Source: Herbaspirillum rhizosphaerae (lineage in GTDB: Bacteria; Pseudomonadota; Gammaproteobacteria; Burkholderiales; Burkholderiaceae_D). Taken from it: a stretch of DNA of 64,000 nt. A model generated the notes under the pieces. The model made no database searches and had not been told where the DNA came from. It worked only from the letters and a program-made list of their open reading frames with translations. Made by a program: the position numbers and the translations under genes. Where the stretch lies: assembly GCF_001189965.1 (NCBI RefSeq), contig NZ_LFLU01000003.1:310001-374000 (forward strand), read 5' to 3'. This document shows positions 53,342-62,604 of the stretch, piece by piece; the first letter of the stretch is position 1, and every line of letters starts with the position of its first letter.

Positions 53342-54244
53342 TTGAGAGCGTTTTACAGCGACCATTTTGTATTGCCGTTACCGGCCGGGCATCGCTTCCC
53401 GATGGTGAAATACCGCATGATTCGTGAGGGCGCGGCCGCTGCGGTGCCTGATCTGGAGTTCCTCGAAGCGGTCGCCGCCAGCGACGGCATGCTCGCACTT
53501 GCTCATCATCCGAAGTATGTTGAATTGGTGTCGACTGGTCAGTTGTCCGATCACGCGCAAAAAGAAATCGGCTTTCCCTGGTCGCCCGAAATGGTCGAAC
53601 GTTCGCGCCGGTCGGCGGGCGCAACCATCGCCGCATGTCGCAGTGCAATGGAGCAGGGCGTCGCCGTCAATCTGGCCGGCGGCACGCATCACGCCTATGC
53701 CGATCATGGCGCCGGGTTCTGTGTGTTCAACGATGCCGCAGTCGCTTCCCGCCTGATGCAGGCCGAGCGCCGCGTATCCCGCGTAGCGGTTGTCGATCTC
53801 GATGTGCATCAAGGCAATGGCACTGCATCGATACTCGCCAACGACGATTCCGTTTTCACTTTGTCCCTGCATGGCGAGCGCAACTATCCCTTTGAGAAGG
53901 AGCGTAGCGATCTCGACGTTGCCTTGCCGGATGGCGTGGGCGATGTGGAATATCTATCGGCATTGCAAGACGCATTGGCGCAATTGATGCAGCGTTTCGA
54001 TCCGCAATTGATCATCTATCTGGCCGGCGCCGACCCGCATGAAGGCGATCGGCTCGGCCGCATGAAGCTGAGCCTGGCCGGCCTCGCCGAGCGCGACAAG
54101 CTGGTGTTCGAACTGGGGCGTCAGCAAAAAATTCCGATCGCGGTTACGATGGCGGGCGGCTACGGAAAAAACATCGAAGACACCGTCGCCGTCCACATAC
54201 AAACAATTACGCTTGCCAGTCGATACGCTGCCGACTGGCGCTGA
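53342..54244 (+). CDS. histone deacetylase-family (acetoin utilisation-type) deacetylase
   Basis: This 300-residue zinc enzyme belongs to the arginase/deacetylase superfamily (HDAC, AcuC, acetylpolyamine amidohydrolase). The active site is complete: 'GGTHHAYADHGAGFCVFND' with the paired histidines, 'VVDLDVHQGNGTASI' with Asp and His zinc ligands, 'YLAGADPHEGDRLGRM' with the third ligand, and 'MAGGYG' with the catalytic Tyr. The TTG at 53342, after AGGGAAAGAAG, gives the family's usual start; the frame is open 23 codons further up. The substrate could be an acetylated lysine, polyamine or small molecule. Confidence 0.88.
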   Translation: MRAFYSDHFVLPLPAGHRFPMVKYRMIREGAAAAVPDLEFLEAVAASDGMLALAHHPKYVELVSTGQLSDHAQKEIGFPWSPEMVERSRRSAGATIAACRSAMEQGVAVNLAGGTHHAYADHGAGFCVFNDAAVASRLMQAERRVSRVAVVDLDVHQGNGTASILANDDSVFTLSLHGERNYPFEKERSDLDVALPDGVGDVEYLSALQDALAQLMQRFDPQLIIYLAGADPHEGDRLGRMKLSLAGLAERDKLVFELGRQQKIPIAVTMAGGYGKNIEDTVAVHIQTITLASRYAADWR

Positions 54245-54325
54245 TCGCGCTGTGCCGGCCTCACGACCTGAGGTCCGCCGTCCGGCGCGTTCCGGCGGAG
54301 ACAAAGGCAGTCGTTTTGGATAATC

Positions 54326-55276
54326 ATGATTCGCGTCACCACCCGTAGTCAATCCGGTCCTCAGTCCGATCCCCAGTCAGACCCACAGCAGGACAAGCGC
54401 TCCTGGCATCCCCAGTTGCTCAATCTCGTGCCGCTGGCATTCGTGCTGATCTGGAGCACCGGCTTCATCGTCGCCAAGTTCGGTTTGCCTTATGCGCCGC
54501 CGCTGACTTTCCTGATCCTGCGCTTTACCGGGGTGCTGCTGTTTTTGCTGCCGCTGGTGTGGGTGCTGCGCGCGCCATGGCCGCGCGGCAAGCAAGCCGT
54601 GCACATCGCCATCGCCGGCATGCTCTTGCATGCTGCCTATCTGGGCGGTGTCTGGACGGCGATCAAACTGGGCATGCCCGCCGGGCTGAGCGCGCTGATC
54701 GTGGGTTTGCAACCGGTGCTGACCGCCTTCGCCGCGCCGTTCGTCGGCGAGCAAGTCAAAAGGCGGCAATGGCTGGGATTGGGGCTGGGCTTGTGCGGCG
54801 TGGGGCTGGTCGTCGCCAACAAGATTTCACTGATCGGCTTGTCATGGACGGCGATCTGGCTATGCGTGATGGCGCTGGTGAGCATCACCATCGGTACGCT
54901 GTATCAAAAGCGGTTTTGCGCCCACTTCGATCTGCGCACCGGCACCATCATTCAATTCATCGCTTCTGCGCTGGTGCTGCTGCCGTTCGCGATTTTCGCC
55001 GAGGATTTCAGTCTCGATCTGCATACGGTCACGTGGACGTCGCATTTTATCGGCGCCATGCTGTGGTCCATCCTGGCCTTGTCGATCGGCGCGATTTTCC
55101 TCTTGTTCGCCTTGATCCGCCGCAGCGCGGCAACGCAAGTCACCAGTCTGCTTTACCTGACGCCGCCGACCACGGCGGTGATGGCCTGGCTGATGTTCGG
55201 CGAGGCGTTCAGCATGGTCGGTATTGCCGGCATGGTGATCGCCGTGATCGGCGTCGCCTTCGTCGTCAGGAAATAA
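54326..55276 (+). CDS. EamA-family drug/metabolite transporter
   Basis: This 316-residue inner-membrane protein has ten predicted helices in two EamA repeats ('LIWSTGFIVAKFGLPYAPPL' at the start, 'LYLTPPTTAVMAWLMFGEAF' near the end). The first 28 residues are hydrophilic and Gln/Pro/Ser-rich. The substrate of this class is rarely known. It converges on an XRE regulator gene 12 bases away. A second, unrelated EamA transporter is encoded at 57.1 kb. Confidence 0.85.
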   Translation: MIRVTTRSQSGPQSDPQSDPQQDKRSWHPQLLNLVPLAFVLIWSTGFIVAKFGLPYAPPLTFLILRFTGVLLFLLPLVWVLRAPWPRGKQAVHIAIAGMLLHAAYLGGVWTAIKLGMPAGLSALIVGLQPVLTAFAAPFVGEQVKRRQWLGLGLGLCGVGLVVANKISLIGLSWTAIWLCVMALVSITIGTLYQKRFCAHFDLRTGTIIQFIASALVLLPFAIFAEDFSLDLHTVTWTSHFIGAMLWSILALSIGAIFLLFALIRRSAATQVTSLLYLTPPTTAVMAWLMFGEAFSMVGIAGMVIAVIGVAFVVRK

Positions 55277-55288
55277 AGCGAACCAAAA

Positions 55289-56083
55289 TCAGGCCGGCAT
55301 CAGCGTAATCAGCTTGAGGTCCGGCCGGTTCGCCACACGAAAATTCACTTGCTGATATGTCAGGGTTCCGCGCACCGGATGCCGGAACAGGCGCTCGCCG
55401 CCTTCGCGTTCCACTACGTCCTGCAGACTCCACGCGCGTTTGAACAGACTGCTGCGTGAAGACAGCTCTTCGACCATCTGCTTGATCTGCGGATCGTCCA
55501 GATATTGTCCGCAATCGGCGCGGAATTCGCCAACCAGGCGGCGTGCGCGTTGTTCCCAATCCGTGATCAATTCTTGCGACGCCGTTGTGCAAAAGGTGAA
55601 GTAGAGCAGGTTGCTGCTTTCGCTTTTCGGACTCAGCCAGCCGGCGAATAAATTCTTTGCGGGAACGTTGCAGGCCAGCGCATTCCAATAGCGATCCAGC
55701 ACATAAGCCGGCTGGCGGAAATTGCGCACCACGTCCAGGATTTCCGGCGCCACGATTTCGGCGTGGTCGTCCTGATGCACGGGATCTTTCTTTTCCGCCA
55801 ACTCAAACAGATAAGCGCGCTTGGCGCGCGGCAGGTGCAAGGCGTCGGCGATGCGCGACAAGGCTTGCGGCGAGATGGAGTCGGTGCGTCCTTGTTCTAT
55901 CCAGGTGTACCAGGTCACGCTGATGCCGCAGAGCTGGGCCACTTCTTCGCGGCGCAGGCCCGGCGTGCGGCGGCGCGTGCCGTGCGACAGATGGCTGAGG
56001 CCGGCCAGCGCCGGCGAGGTTTGTTCTCGTTGCGATTTGATGAATTCGCCGAGTGCCTTGCGTTTGATGTCTTCGTTTTGCAT
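55289..56083 (-). CDS. XRE-type regulator with MmyB-like ligand domain
   Basis: This 264-residue protein begins with a helix-turn-helix ('EEVAQLCGISVTWYTWIEQG') preceded by the 'LSHLSHGTRRRTPGLRR' segment that is typical of this class. The C-terminal part (about residues 105-260) is a MmyB-like domain ('YWNALACNVPAKNLFAGW', 'FRHPVRGTLTYQQVNFRV') thought to bind a fatty acid or other small molecule. An upstream in-frame start at 56104 is less likely. It is divergent from the methyltransferase gene and may regulate it or a neighbouring transporter. Confidence 0.85.
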   Translation of the reverse strand: MQNEDIKRKALGEFIKSQREQTSPALAGLSHLSHGTRRRTPGLRREEVAQLCGISVTWYTWIEQGRTDSISPQALSRIADALHLPRAKRAYLFELAEKKDPVHQDDHAEIVAPEILDVVRNFRQPAYVLDRYWNALACNVPAKNLFAGWLSPKSESSNLLYFTFCTTASQELITDWEQRARRLVGEFRADCGQYLDDPQIKQMVEELSSRSSLFKRAWSLQDVVEREGGERLFRHPVRGTLTYQQVNFRVANRPDLKLITLMPA

Positions 56084-56246
56084 GGTGGACGGGCAGGGCG
56101 GCACGCGCCTCAGGGTAGTAGTCGGTGGGGTGAAACTATTGGTTTTGATAATAGTATAAACACTGAACTTGTACCAGAATAGAAGATCGCTAGACTAGCA
56201 CTTCCCAGCCGTTTTTATTAACTCTCTTCCCCATCAGGAGCCAGGA

Positions 56247-57008
56247 ATGCGTAGCCATAATCAAGTGATCTCAGAACAATTCGGTACCACCGCAGCGTCG
56301 TATCTGACCAGTGCCGTACATGCCCAGGGCGCAGATCTGCAAGACCTCGCGGCCTACGCTGCAGCCTATCCGCAAGCGCGCGTGCTGGATCTGGGTTGCG
56401 GCGGCGGCCATGCCAGCTTTGCCGTGGCGCCGTTTGCTGCGCAAGTGCTTGCCTATGATTTGTCGGCGCAAATGCTGGAAGTCGTACGCATTGCCGCAGA
56501 AGACCGCAAGTTGCCGAACATCGAGATCCGCCAGGGCAGCGCCGACAGCCTGCCGTTTGACGATGCAAGCTTCGATGTCGTCTGTACCCGTTTCAGCGCG
56601 CACCACTGGCGCAATCTGCCGCAAGCCTTGAAGGAAGCGGCGCGGGTATTGAAGCCGGGCGGTCGTTTCATCGTCATCGATACTGCCGCACCGGCAGATG
56701 TGCTGGCCGACACCTACATGCAGGCGATCGAATTGCTGCGCGACACCTCGCATGTCCGCAATGTCAGCATGTCGTCCTGGAAGAAGCTGATCGCACAGAC
56801 CGGCTTGCAGGTGGAGTTTTCCAAGAGCTGGAAGCTGACGCTGGAGTTTTCTTCGTGGGTGGCGCGCATGCGCACGTCGCGCGAGCACATCACCGCGATT
56901 CAGTCGCTGTGGCGCGCGGCGCCTGCCGAGGTGCGGGATTACTTCAACGTCGGCGACGATTATTCTTTCGACATCGACACCGTACTGGTCGAAGCGATCA
57001 AGAAATAA
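56247..57008 (+). CDS. SAM-dependent class I methyltransferase
   Basis: This 253-residue protein has a UbiE/Methyltransf_11 fold: 'ARVLDLGCGGGHASFAVAPF' binds S-adenosylmethionine, 'LPFDDASFDVVCTRFSAHHW' and 'LKEAARVLKPGGRFIVID' are the later motifs. The substrate is unknown. A CAGGAGCC ribosome site precedes the ATG. It is divergent from the XRE regulator, with an AT-richer gap of 163 bases between. Confidence 0.87.
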   Translation: MRSHNQVISEQFGTTAASYLTSAVHAQGADLQDLAAYAAAYPQARVLDLGCGGGHASFAVAPFAAQVLAYDLSAQMLEVVRIAAEDRKLPNIEIRQGSADSLPFDDASFDVVCTRFSAHHWRNLPQALKEAARVLKPGGRFIVIDTAAPADVLADTYMQAIELLRDTSHVRNVSMSSWKKLIAQTGLQVEFSKSWKLTLEFSSWVARMRTSREHITAIQSLWRAAPAEVRDYFNVGDDYSFDIDTVLVEAIKK

Positions 57009-57123
57009 GGTCTGGTAAATAATATAAATCACGACCTAAATCCATCCCAATAATATATTGGACCAAGGATGAGGCGGCGCTTAAGCTGGCGGCATTGTTT
57101 CTCACGCTAGTCGTCGCCAGCCC

Positions 57124-58056
57124 ATGAAAGCTTCGCGCTCATCCAGCTCATCCACCTTCCTCGCCGTTCTGGCGCTCGCTGCCGCAGCGCTGTTCTGGGC
57201 CGGGAACATGCTGGTCGGCAAAGCGCTCAATCAGCAAGTCGCCCCCATGGCGCTGGCATTCTGGCGCTGGGTCCTGATCCTCCTCATCCTGGCGCCGTTC
57301 GTGCTGCGCGACGTGGTGCGGCACCGGCAGGAAATCCGCGCCGCATTGCCCTTGCTGACGCTGTTGGCGCTGCTCGGCACCGGCTTGTACAACGCGCTCA
57401 TTTTCGGCGCCTTGCACTTCACCAGCGCCACCAACGCCGCCTTGCTCAACTCATCGATTCCCGTCTGGACCTTGCTGCTGTCGGCGCTGCTGCATCGACA
57501 TCGTCCTGGCCGCATGGAGCTGGCCGGCGTGATCGTGTCGCTGTACGGCGTGGCGATGATCATCAGCCACGGTTCGTTCGCCGGCCTGGCAAGCTTTCAG
57601 CTCAATCGCGGCGACGGCTGGATGCTGGTGGCCATGGTGATGTGGAGCCTGTATCTGCTGCTGTTGCCGCGGCGCCCGCGCGCCTTGCCGAGCTTCGCTT
57701 ACCTGTGGGTGACGGGGGCGATCGGATTGATTGCACTGACTTTTGCAATGCTCGTCAACGGAGGCGGGCAGGCGTTCGTTATACCGCTCAGCCAAAGCAG
57801 TTTGGCCGGTGTTTTTTATCTGGCGGTGTTTCCCAGCATCCTGGCGACGCTGGTATGCAATTACGGCATAGACCGTATCGGTGCCGTCAGAGCATCTCAA
57901 TGCGTTCATCTGGTGCCGGTATTTGCGTCTGTTATCGCGATGGCCTGCCTCGGAGAGACGTTACACTGGTATCATGCTTTGGGTTTTATTTTTGTACTGG
58001 CGGGTCTGGTTATAGCAAATTACAGGGGTATCGCGACACAGAAAAAAGTCGCGTAG
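57124..58056 (+). CDS. EamA-family drug/metabolite transporter
   Basis: This 310-residue inner-membrane protein has ten predicted helices in two EamA repeats ('LALAAAALFWAGNMLVGKAL', then 'GIDRIGAVRASQCVHLVPVF' in the second). Substrate unknown. It follows the methyltransferase gene by 115 bases and is followed by the PBP7 gene after 144 bases with its own leader. It shares only general family features with the transporter at 54.3 kb. Confidence 0.85.
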   Translation: MKASRSSSSSTFLAVLALAAAALFWAGNMLVGKALNQQVAPMALAFWRWVLILLILAPFVLRDVVRHRQEIRAALPLLTLLALLGTGLYNALIFGALHFTSATNAALLNSSIPVWTLLLSALLHRHRPGRMELAGVIVSLYGVAMIISHGSFAGLASFQLNRGDGWMLVAMVMWSLYLLLLPRRPRALPSFAYLWVTGAIGLIALTFAMLVNGGGQAFVIPLSQSSLAGVFYLAVFPSILATLVCNYGIDRIGAVRASQCVHLVPVFASVIAMACLGETLHWYHALGFIFVLAGLVIANYRGIATQKKVA

Positions 58057-58200
58057 GTTTCCAAAAAGTAAAATAAAGCGCATTTCTGAAGAAAGTTGTT
58101 TAAATAGTTGCGCTAACTACCTAATTATCTTGCGATTTTTCCTTGATTTGCTACACTGCCAACAGTTTCTTGTATGTATCAATCAGGGGGAGGTTCACCA

Positions 58201-59319
58201 ATGCTTAAATCTGCGCTAGCTGTCGTCACTACGCTACTTTTCGTGCTGGCCGGCATTTCTCCCGCACAGGCCCAAACGTCGGCCAATACCAAGAAAACAG
58301 TCGTTAAAAAGACCGTAGTCAAGCGAGCCGTCGTTAAACGACAAGCCGCTCCGAAGCGCGCAGCCTCCCAGGCCTCCCTCGATCACCGCGAAAAACTCGT
58401 CAAAAAAGTTGCTTACGTACACGGCAAGCGCCGCGTCGTTTACCAGCGCGTCGCCGCAATGCCGACCATGCCGGTCGTTCCTCCCGTGATGACCGCCGGC
58501 GACATGGCCGGCCTGAACCTGACCCAGGATCCGCTGGCGCTGCGTTCCAATGTTGCATTGGTGATCGACCAGGCCAGCTCGCAAGTCCTGTTTGAAAAGA
58601 ATTCCTCCGTTGCCTTGCCGATCGCGTCGGTGACCAAGCTGATGACATCGCTGGTCGTGGTGGAAGCGCGTCAGAACATGGAAGAGACATTGACCGTCAC
58701 CGATGACGACGTCGATCGTCAAAAGCACAGCAGCTCCCGCCTGCGCGTCGGTGCGCAATTGTCGCGCGACGACATGCTGCACATCGCGCTGATGAGTTCC
58801 GAAAACCGCGCCGCATCGGCACTGGGCCGCAACTATCCGGGCGGTCTGCCGGCTTTTGTCGCCGCAATGAACGCCAAGGCGCGCTCGTTGGGCATGATGG
58901 ATACGCACTACGTCGATTCGACCGGCCTGTCCAGCAACAACGTCGCCAGCGCCCGTGACCTCGCCAAACTGGTAGTCGCCGCTTACAACTATCCGATCAT
59001 CCGTCAATACTCCACCGACGCCAAATACATGGTCGAACCCAGCGGCCACGCCCTGCAATACGCCAGCTCCAACCGTCTGGTCGCCAGCAAGGACTGGGAC
59101 ATCGGCCTGCAAAAGACCGGCTATATCAACGAAGCAGGCCACTGCCTGGTCATGCTGACCAAGATCGAAGGCCGTTCGGTGGTGATGGTGTTCCTCGACT
59201 CCAAGGGCAAGCTGTCGCATGTCGGCGATGCCGCCCGCATGCGCAAGTGGCTGTCCGAACAAGGTCCGCAAAATCTGACCCGCGTGAACCTGCGCGGCGG
59301 ACGTGCAGACGAAGGCTGA
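58201..59319 (+). CDS. pbpG: D-alanyl-D-alanine endopeptidase (PBP7)
   Basis: This 372-residue periplasmic serine peptidase cleaves peptidoglycan cross-links. It has a signal peptide (to about residue 25, 'LAGISPAQAQ'), then a very basic Lys/Arg/Val-rich stretch ('KKTVVKKTVVKRAVVKRQAA') that may bind wall polymers. The catalytic domain carries SxxK at Ser143-Lys146 ('IASVTKLMT'), SxN at Ser200-Asn202 and KTG at 305-307. The ATG at 58201 follows a strong GGGGGAGG; an in-frame start nine codons upstream is not needed. A perfect terminator follows. Confidence 0.93.
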   Translation: MLKSALAVVTTLLFVLAGISPAQAQTSANTKKTVVKKTVVKRAVVKRQAAPKRAASQASLDHREKLVKKVAYVHGKRRVVYQRVAAMPTMPVVPPVMTAGDMAGLNLTQDPLALRSNVALVIDQASSQVLFEKNSSVALPIASVTKLMTSLVVVEARQNMEETLTVTDDDVDRQKHSSSRLRVGAQLSRDDMLHIALMSSENRAASALGRNYPGGLPAFVAAMNAKARSLGMMDTHYVDSTGLSSNNVASARDLAKLVVAAYNYPIIRQYSTDAKYMVEPSGHALQYASSNRLVASKDWDIGLQKTGYINEAGHCLVMLTKIEGRSVVMVFLDSKGKLSHVGDAARMRKWLSEQGPQNLTRVNLRGGRADEG

Positions 59320-59350
59320 TTCAGATCAACTCGGCAACGTCCGATGAATA

Positions 59351-59380
59351 AAAAAAGGCGAACCGGGGTTCGCCTTTTTT
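59351..59380. terminator. bidirectional terminator
   Basis: AAAAAAGGCGAACC (59351-59364) pairs perfectly with GGTTCGCCTTTTTT (59367-59380) around two bases, between pbpG and the converging IclR gene, with T runs on both strands. Confidence 0.93.
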
Positions 59381-59409
59381 ATTGCCCGGGTCCGGGACAA
59401 GCCGCGTGA

Positions 59410-60204
59410 TTAAGTTGCGCCGTCCTGCTGGCTCACGAAGCCCAATGCCGATGAGATCTGCGCGGCAGTCGTGATCAGGTCTTCCACCCAATCTTCCTGC
59501 AGTCGGTCGGCCGGCGCCGAGATCGACAAGCCCGCCACCAGCTTGCCGGAGTCGTCGCGGATGCCCGCCGCCATGCAGCGCACACCCAGTTCCAGCTCTT
59601 CATTGTCGCGTGCGTAGCCGAGTGCGCGCACCATGCTCAGTTCACGTTCCAGTTTGCTGAGATCGGTGATCGAATTCTTGTTGTGTCCTGCGAGTCCGGT
59701 GCGCGTCGCGTAAGCGCGCACGGCCTTGGGATCGTCAATCGACAGGAACAGCTTGCCGGTCGAGGTCAGATGCAAGGGCGCGCGGCCGCCGATGGCGCGC
59801 ACCACCTGCATGCCGGAGCGCTCGGAGAAGGAGCGATCGATGTACACGATCTCATCGCTCTGGCGGACCGACAAATTGATCGTTTGATGCGTCTTGCGAT
59901 GCAGGGCGCGCATGAAGTCAAGCGCGGCTTCACGTACGCTGAGGCGGCTCTTGACGATGTTGCCCAGCTCCAGCAAACGCATGCCGAGGCGATACGTGCC
60001 AGGCTCGGAACGGTCGACGAAACGCTTCACCACCAGATCGTTAAGGATGCGGTGGGCGGTCGACGGATGGAGTTTGGTCGCAGCCGATAATTCCTTCAGG
60101 CTGACCGGATCCGGATACATTGCCAGAGCGTCCAGCAGAGACACCATGCGCTCAATGACCTGAATCGATATCGCGCCTGTCTCGTCTTGGGCTTCTTTTT
60201 TCAT
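59410..60204 (-). CDS. IclR-family transcriptional regulator
   Basis: This 264-residue regulator has an N-terminal winged helix-turn-helix ('SLKELSAATKLHPSTAHRIL') and a C-terminal GAF-like ligand domain with typical elements ('GGRAPLHLTSTGKLFLS', 'DNEELELGVRCMAAGIRDD', 'LVAGLSISAPADRL'). IclR proteins sense aromatic or short-chain acids and control their breakdown. No catabolic gene is adjacent, so the target is unknown; the gene faces an AT-rich gap towards the secretion genes. Confidence 0.9.
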   Translation of the reverse strand: MKKEAQDETGAISIQVIERMVSLLDALAMYPDPVSLKELSAATKLHPSTAHRILNDLVVKRFVDRSEPGTYRLGMRLLELGNIVKSRLSVREAALDFMRALHRKTHQTINLSVRQSDEIVYIDRSFSERSGMQVVRAIGGRAPLHLTSTGKLFLSIDDPKAVRAYATRTGLAGHNKNSITDLSKLERELSMVRALGYARDNEELELGVRCMAAGIRDDSGKLVAGLSISAPADRLQEDWVEDLITTAAQISSALGFVSQQDGAT

Positions 60205-60824
60205 ATCGGTGTTTGATGCATTGCAATAGGTTCTTTATACCACATTGTGAAACACCGCAGAAGGCGATGCGCTAAGAGGAGGCGTTTTCAGGTGTTTCCA
60301 GTAGTTTTACCAGCGTCAAAATGAAACGGCTTTTCGATATACACCAGCGACCGTTGTCACGGTGGGGCGTTCTTATCGTTTGCGTGGATTCAGTGATTGA
60401 TGGTTGCTGACTTATCTGACGGAGAGTTGCTATCGGCATCATCAACGTGTTGCAAGAACATTAATTGCTATCAGGCATATGTTGAGAAATGGATTAAGCG
60501 AAGAGGATCTTTTTTAATATTTAAATGCGAGTAAGGTGATGAAAACTCTACGCTGACACTACGAGAGTTATCGTTTTTCGGTGTGTTTTAAGCTATCAAC
60601 ATACTAATTAGTATATTGTTTTTATTGATATAAATGCATTTATCTCTTTCCTATTTCAATTTGTTATCGATAAATAATAAATAAATGATAATAAAAATAA
60701 TGCGAGCTGTTGTATTTTCAATGTTTCTTCACAAAAACTAACATTCCCATAAATCAAGAATGTGATCTGCGGATAAAATCCCGCCCGGCAACAAATTTAA
60801 AGAACCAATAAGAATTTCCGGGGT
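60205..60824. other. AT-rich region upstream of the two-partner secretion genes
   Basis: This gap of 620 bases has no coding frame I can support. From about 60500 to 60750 it is clearly richer in A and T than the rest of the window. It contains a 14-base palindrome ATACTAATTAGTAT (60601-60614) and an inverted repeat AACTCT...AGAGTT (60544-60569). It probably holds the regulated promoter of the secretion operon; the composition suggests acquired or silenced DNA. Confidence 0.6.
60601..60614. promoter_or_regulatory. perfect palindrome in the secretion operon promoter region
   Basis: ATACTAATTAGTAT is a perfect 14-base palindrome, 210-224 bases before the TpsB start. Its size and symmetry suit a dimeric repressor, but no regulator is identified. 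Confidence 0.4.
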
Positions 60825-62579
60825 GTGGTTTTGCATTATCAGAACAAGAAGTTTTCTTACGGCAAGTGTTTCGCGAGCTTTCTATTAATCGGCGCAGCAG
60901 TGCACCTTGGCGCTGCCGCCCAGACTGTTCAGACATCCGAGAGTGAAGAGCAACGCCGACGTGCCCGTGCTGAAGCAGCCGAGCGCGAACGACTGGCGCG
61001 CGCACCTAAAGTTGAACTGCAAACAAGCGGGGCTGTTCCGGATTCGTTGGCGCTTCCGACTGAAACTCCCTGTTTCGCCATCGAACATTTCACTTTGCAT
61101 GTTCCAGAACAGCTGCCCGCGCCGATGCGCGCATTGGGGGCCAGTACGCTCTCGCAGGATCCGTTTCGGTTCGCTCAGCAATATCTGGAGCAATACACTG
61201 GCGCTTGCATCGGCAAGGAAGGTCTCAACCTGATCGTCAAACGCCTGACGGCGCTGATTCTCTCCAAGGGTTACAGCACGACGCGCCTGGGGATTCCGGC
61301 GCAGGATTTGTCCAGCGGCACGCTGACGCTGACTTTGGTGCCGGGTGTGATCCACGCCATCCGTTTTGCCGATCCCTCCCTGTCCGGTACTTGGAAGAAC
61401 GCCTTTCCGACAGGTCCAGGCCAACTGCTCAACCTGCACGACATCGAGCAAGGACTTGAGCAGATGAAGCGGGTGCCGAGCCAGGAAGTCGACATGGAGA
61501 TCGTCCCCGGGGATTTGCCCGGCGAGAGCGACGTGGTGATCACCGTCAAGCGCATCAAGCCATGGAAGGTTACCGTTTCTCTGGATGACAGCGGCGCCAA
61601 AGGCACAGGCAAATTGCAGACGGGCGTGAACGCTGCACTGGACAACGCGCTCGGCGCCAATGACCTCTTCAACTTCGGCGTCAATACCGATGCCGATCGC
61701 AAGGGCGAACAACGCGGCACGACCGGCGGCAACGTCTACTACGCCATTCCCTACGGCTATTGGACCTTCTCGGTCTACGCCAGCAGCTACGACTATCACC
61801 AGCAAATCGCCGGTTTGTATCAAACCTTCGTGTCCAGCGGCAAATCGCGCAGCCTCGAATTCACGACGCAACAGCTGTTCTATCGCGACCAGTATCAAAA
61901 ACACAGCTGGCAATTCAAGGTCGGAAAGCGCTGGAGCCATTCCTACGTCGACGACACCGAGCTGGAAGTGCAGCGCCGCAATACCACCTTTGCGGAACTG
62001 GCGTGGGTGCACACGCGCTATATCGGTGACGCCCAGCTCAATCTGACGCTGGCCAATCGCTGGGGCGTGTCGTGGTTCAACGGCCAGCCGGACCTGGAGC
62101 CGCGTACCACCGATGCGCCGACCTATCGCTATACCTTGCAAACGCTCGATGCCAGCCTCTATGCGCCGTTCAAGTTGTTCGGCCAATCGTTCAACTACAT
62201 CGGCGCCTTGCGGGCGCAAGCCACACGCTCCGCCTTGTTCCAGTCGGAACAATTCTCCATCGGTAACCGCTACACCGTGCGCGGTTTCGACGGCGAACAA
62301 ACGCTGGCCGCCGAGCGCGGTTTCTACGTGAGAAATGAACTTGAAATACCGCTGGCGCAAAGCAAACAGTCCCTGTATGTCGGGCTCGACGCCGGACGCG
62401 TGTTCGGCCCGAGCGCTCAGTATCTGCTGGGCGACAAGATGGTCGGTGCGGCGGCAGGTATCCGCGGCGGCGTCGCCGGGCTGCGTTACGACGCCTTCCT
62501 CAGTTGGGCATTGGTGAAGCCGGACGGACTCAAGACCGCCACACCAGCAGCCGGTTTCAGCGTGAGTTACCAGTATTGA
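60825..62579 (+). CDS. two-partner secretion outer-membrane transporter, TpsB (ShlB/FhaC/HecB type)
   Basis: This 584-residue protein exports its partner TpsA across the outer membrane. It has a signal sequence (about residues 15-32), a charged linker helix ('SEEQRRRARAEAAERERLAR'), two POTRA domains (about 75-215), and a 16-strand barrel with the conserved 'IGNRYTVRGFDGEQTLAAER' loop motif and a C-terminal 'FSVSYQY' ending in an aromatic residue. The GTG at 60825 is used; a TTG two codons later is an alternative. TpsA follows after 25 bases, and the order B then A is common. Confidence 0.92.
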   Translation: MVLHYQNKKFSYGKCFASFLLIGAAVHLGAAAQTVQTSESEEQRRRARAEAAERERLARAPKVELQTSGAVPDSLALPTETPCFAIEHFTLHVPEQLPAPMRALGASTLSQDPFRFAQQYLEQYTGACIGKEGLNLIVKRLTALILSKGYSTTRLGIPAQDLSSGTLTLTLVPGVIHAIRFADPSLSGTWKNAFPTGPGQLLNLHDIEQGLEQMKRVPSQEVDMEIVPGDLPGESDVVITVKRIKPWKVTVSLDDSGAKGTGKLQTGVNAALDNALGANDLFNFGVNTDADRKGEQRGTTGGNVYYAIPYGYWTFSVYASSYDYHQQIAGLYQTFVSSGKSRSLEFTTQQLFYRDQYQKHSWQFKVGKRWSHSYVDDTELEVQRRNTTFAELAWVHTRYIGDAQLNLTLANRWGVSWFNGQPDLEPRTTDAPTYRYTLQTLDASLYAPFKLFGQSFNYIGALRAQATRSALFQSEQFSIGNRYTVRGFDGEQTLAAERGFYVRNELEIPLAQSKQSLYVGLDAGRVFGPSAQYLLGDKMVGAAAGIRGGVAGLRYDAFLSWALVKPDGLKTATPAAGFSVSYQY

Positions 62580-62604
62580 TCAATCGAACAAGACGAAGAA
62601 TAAA

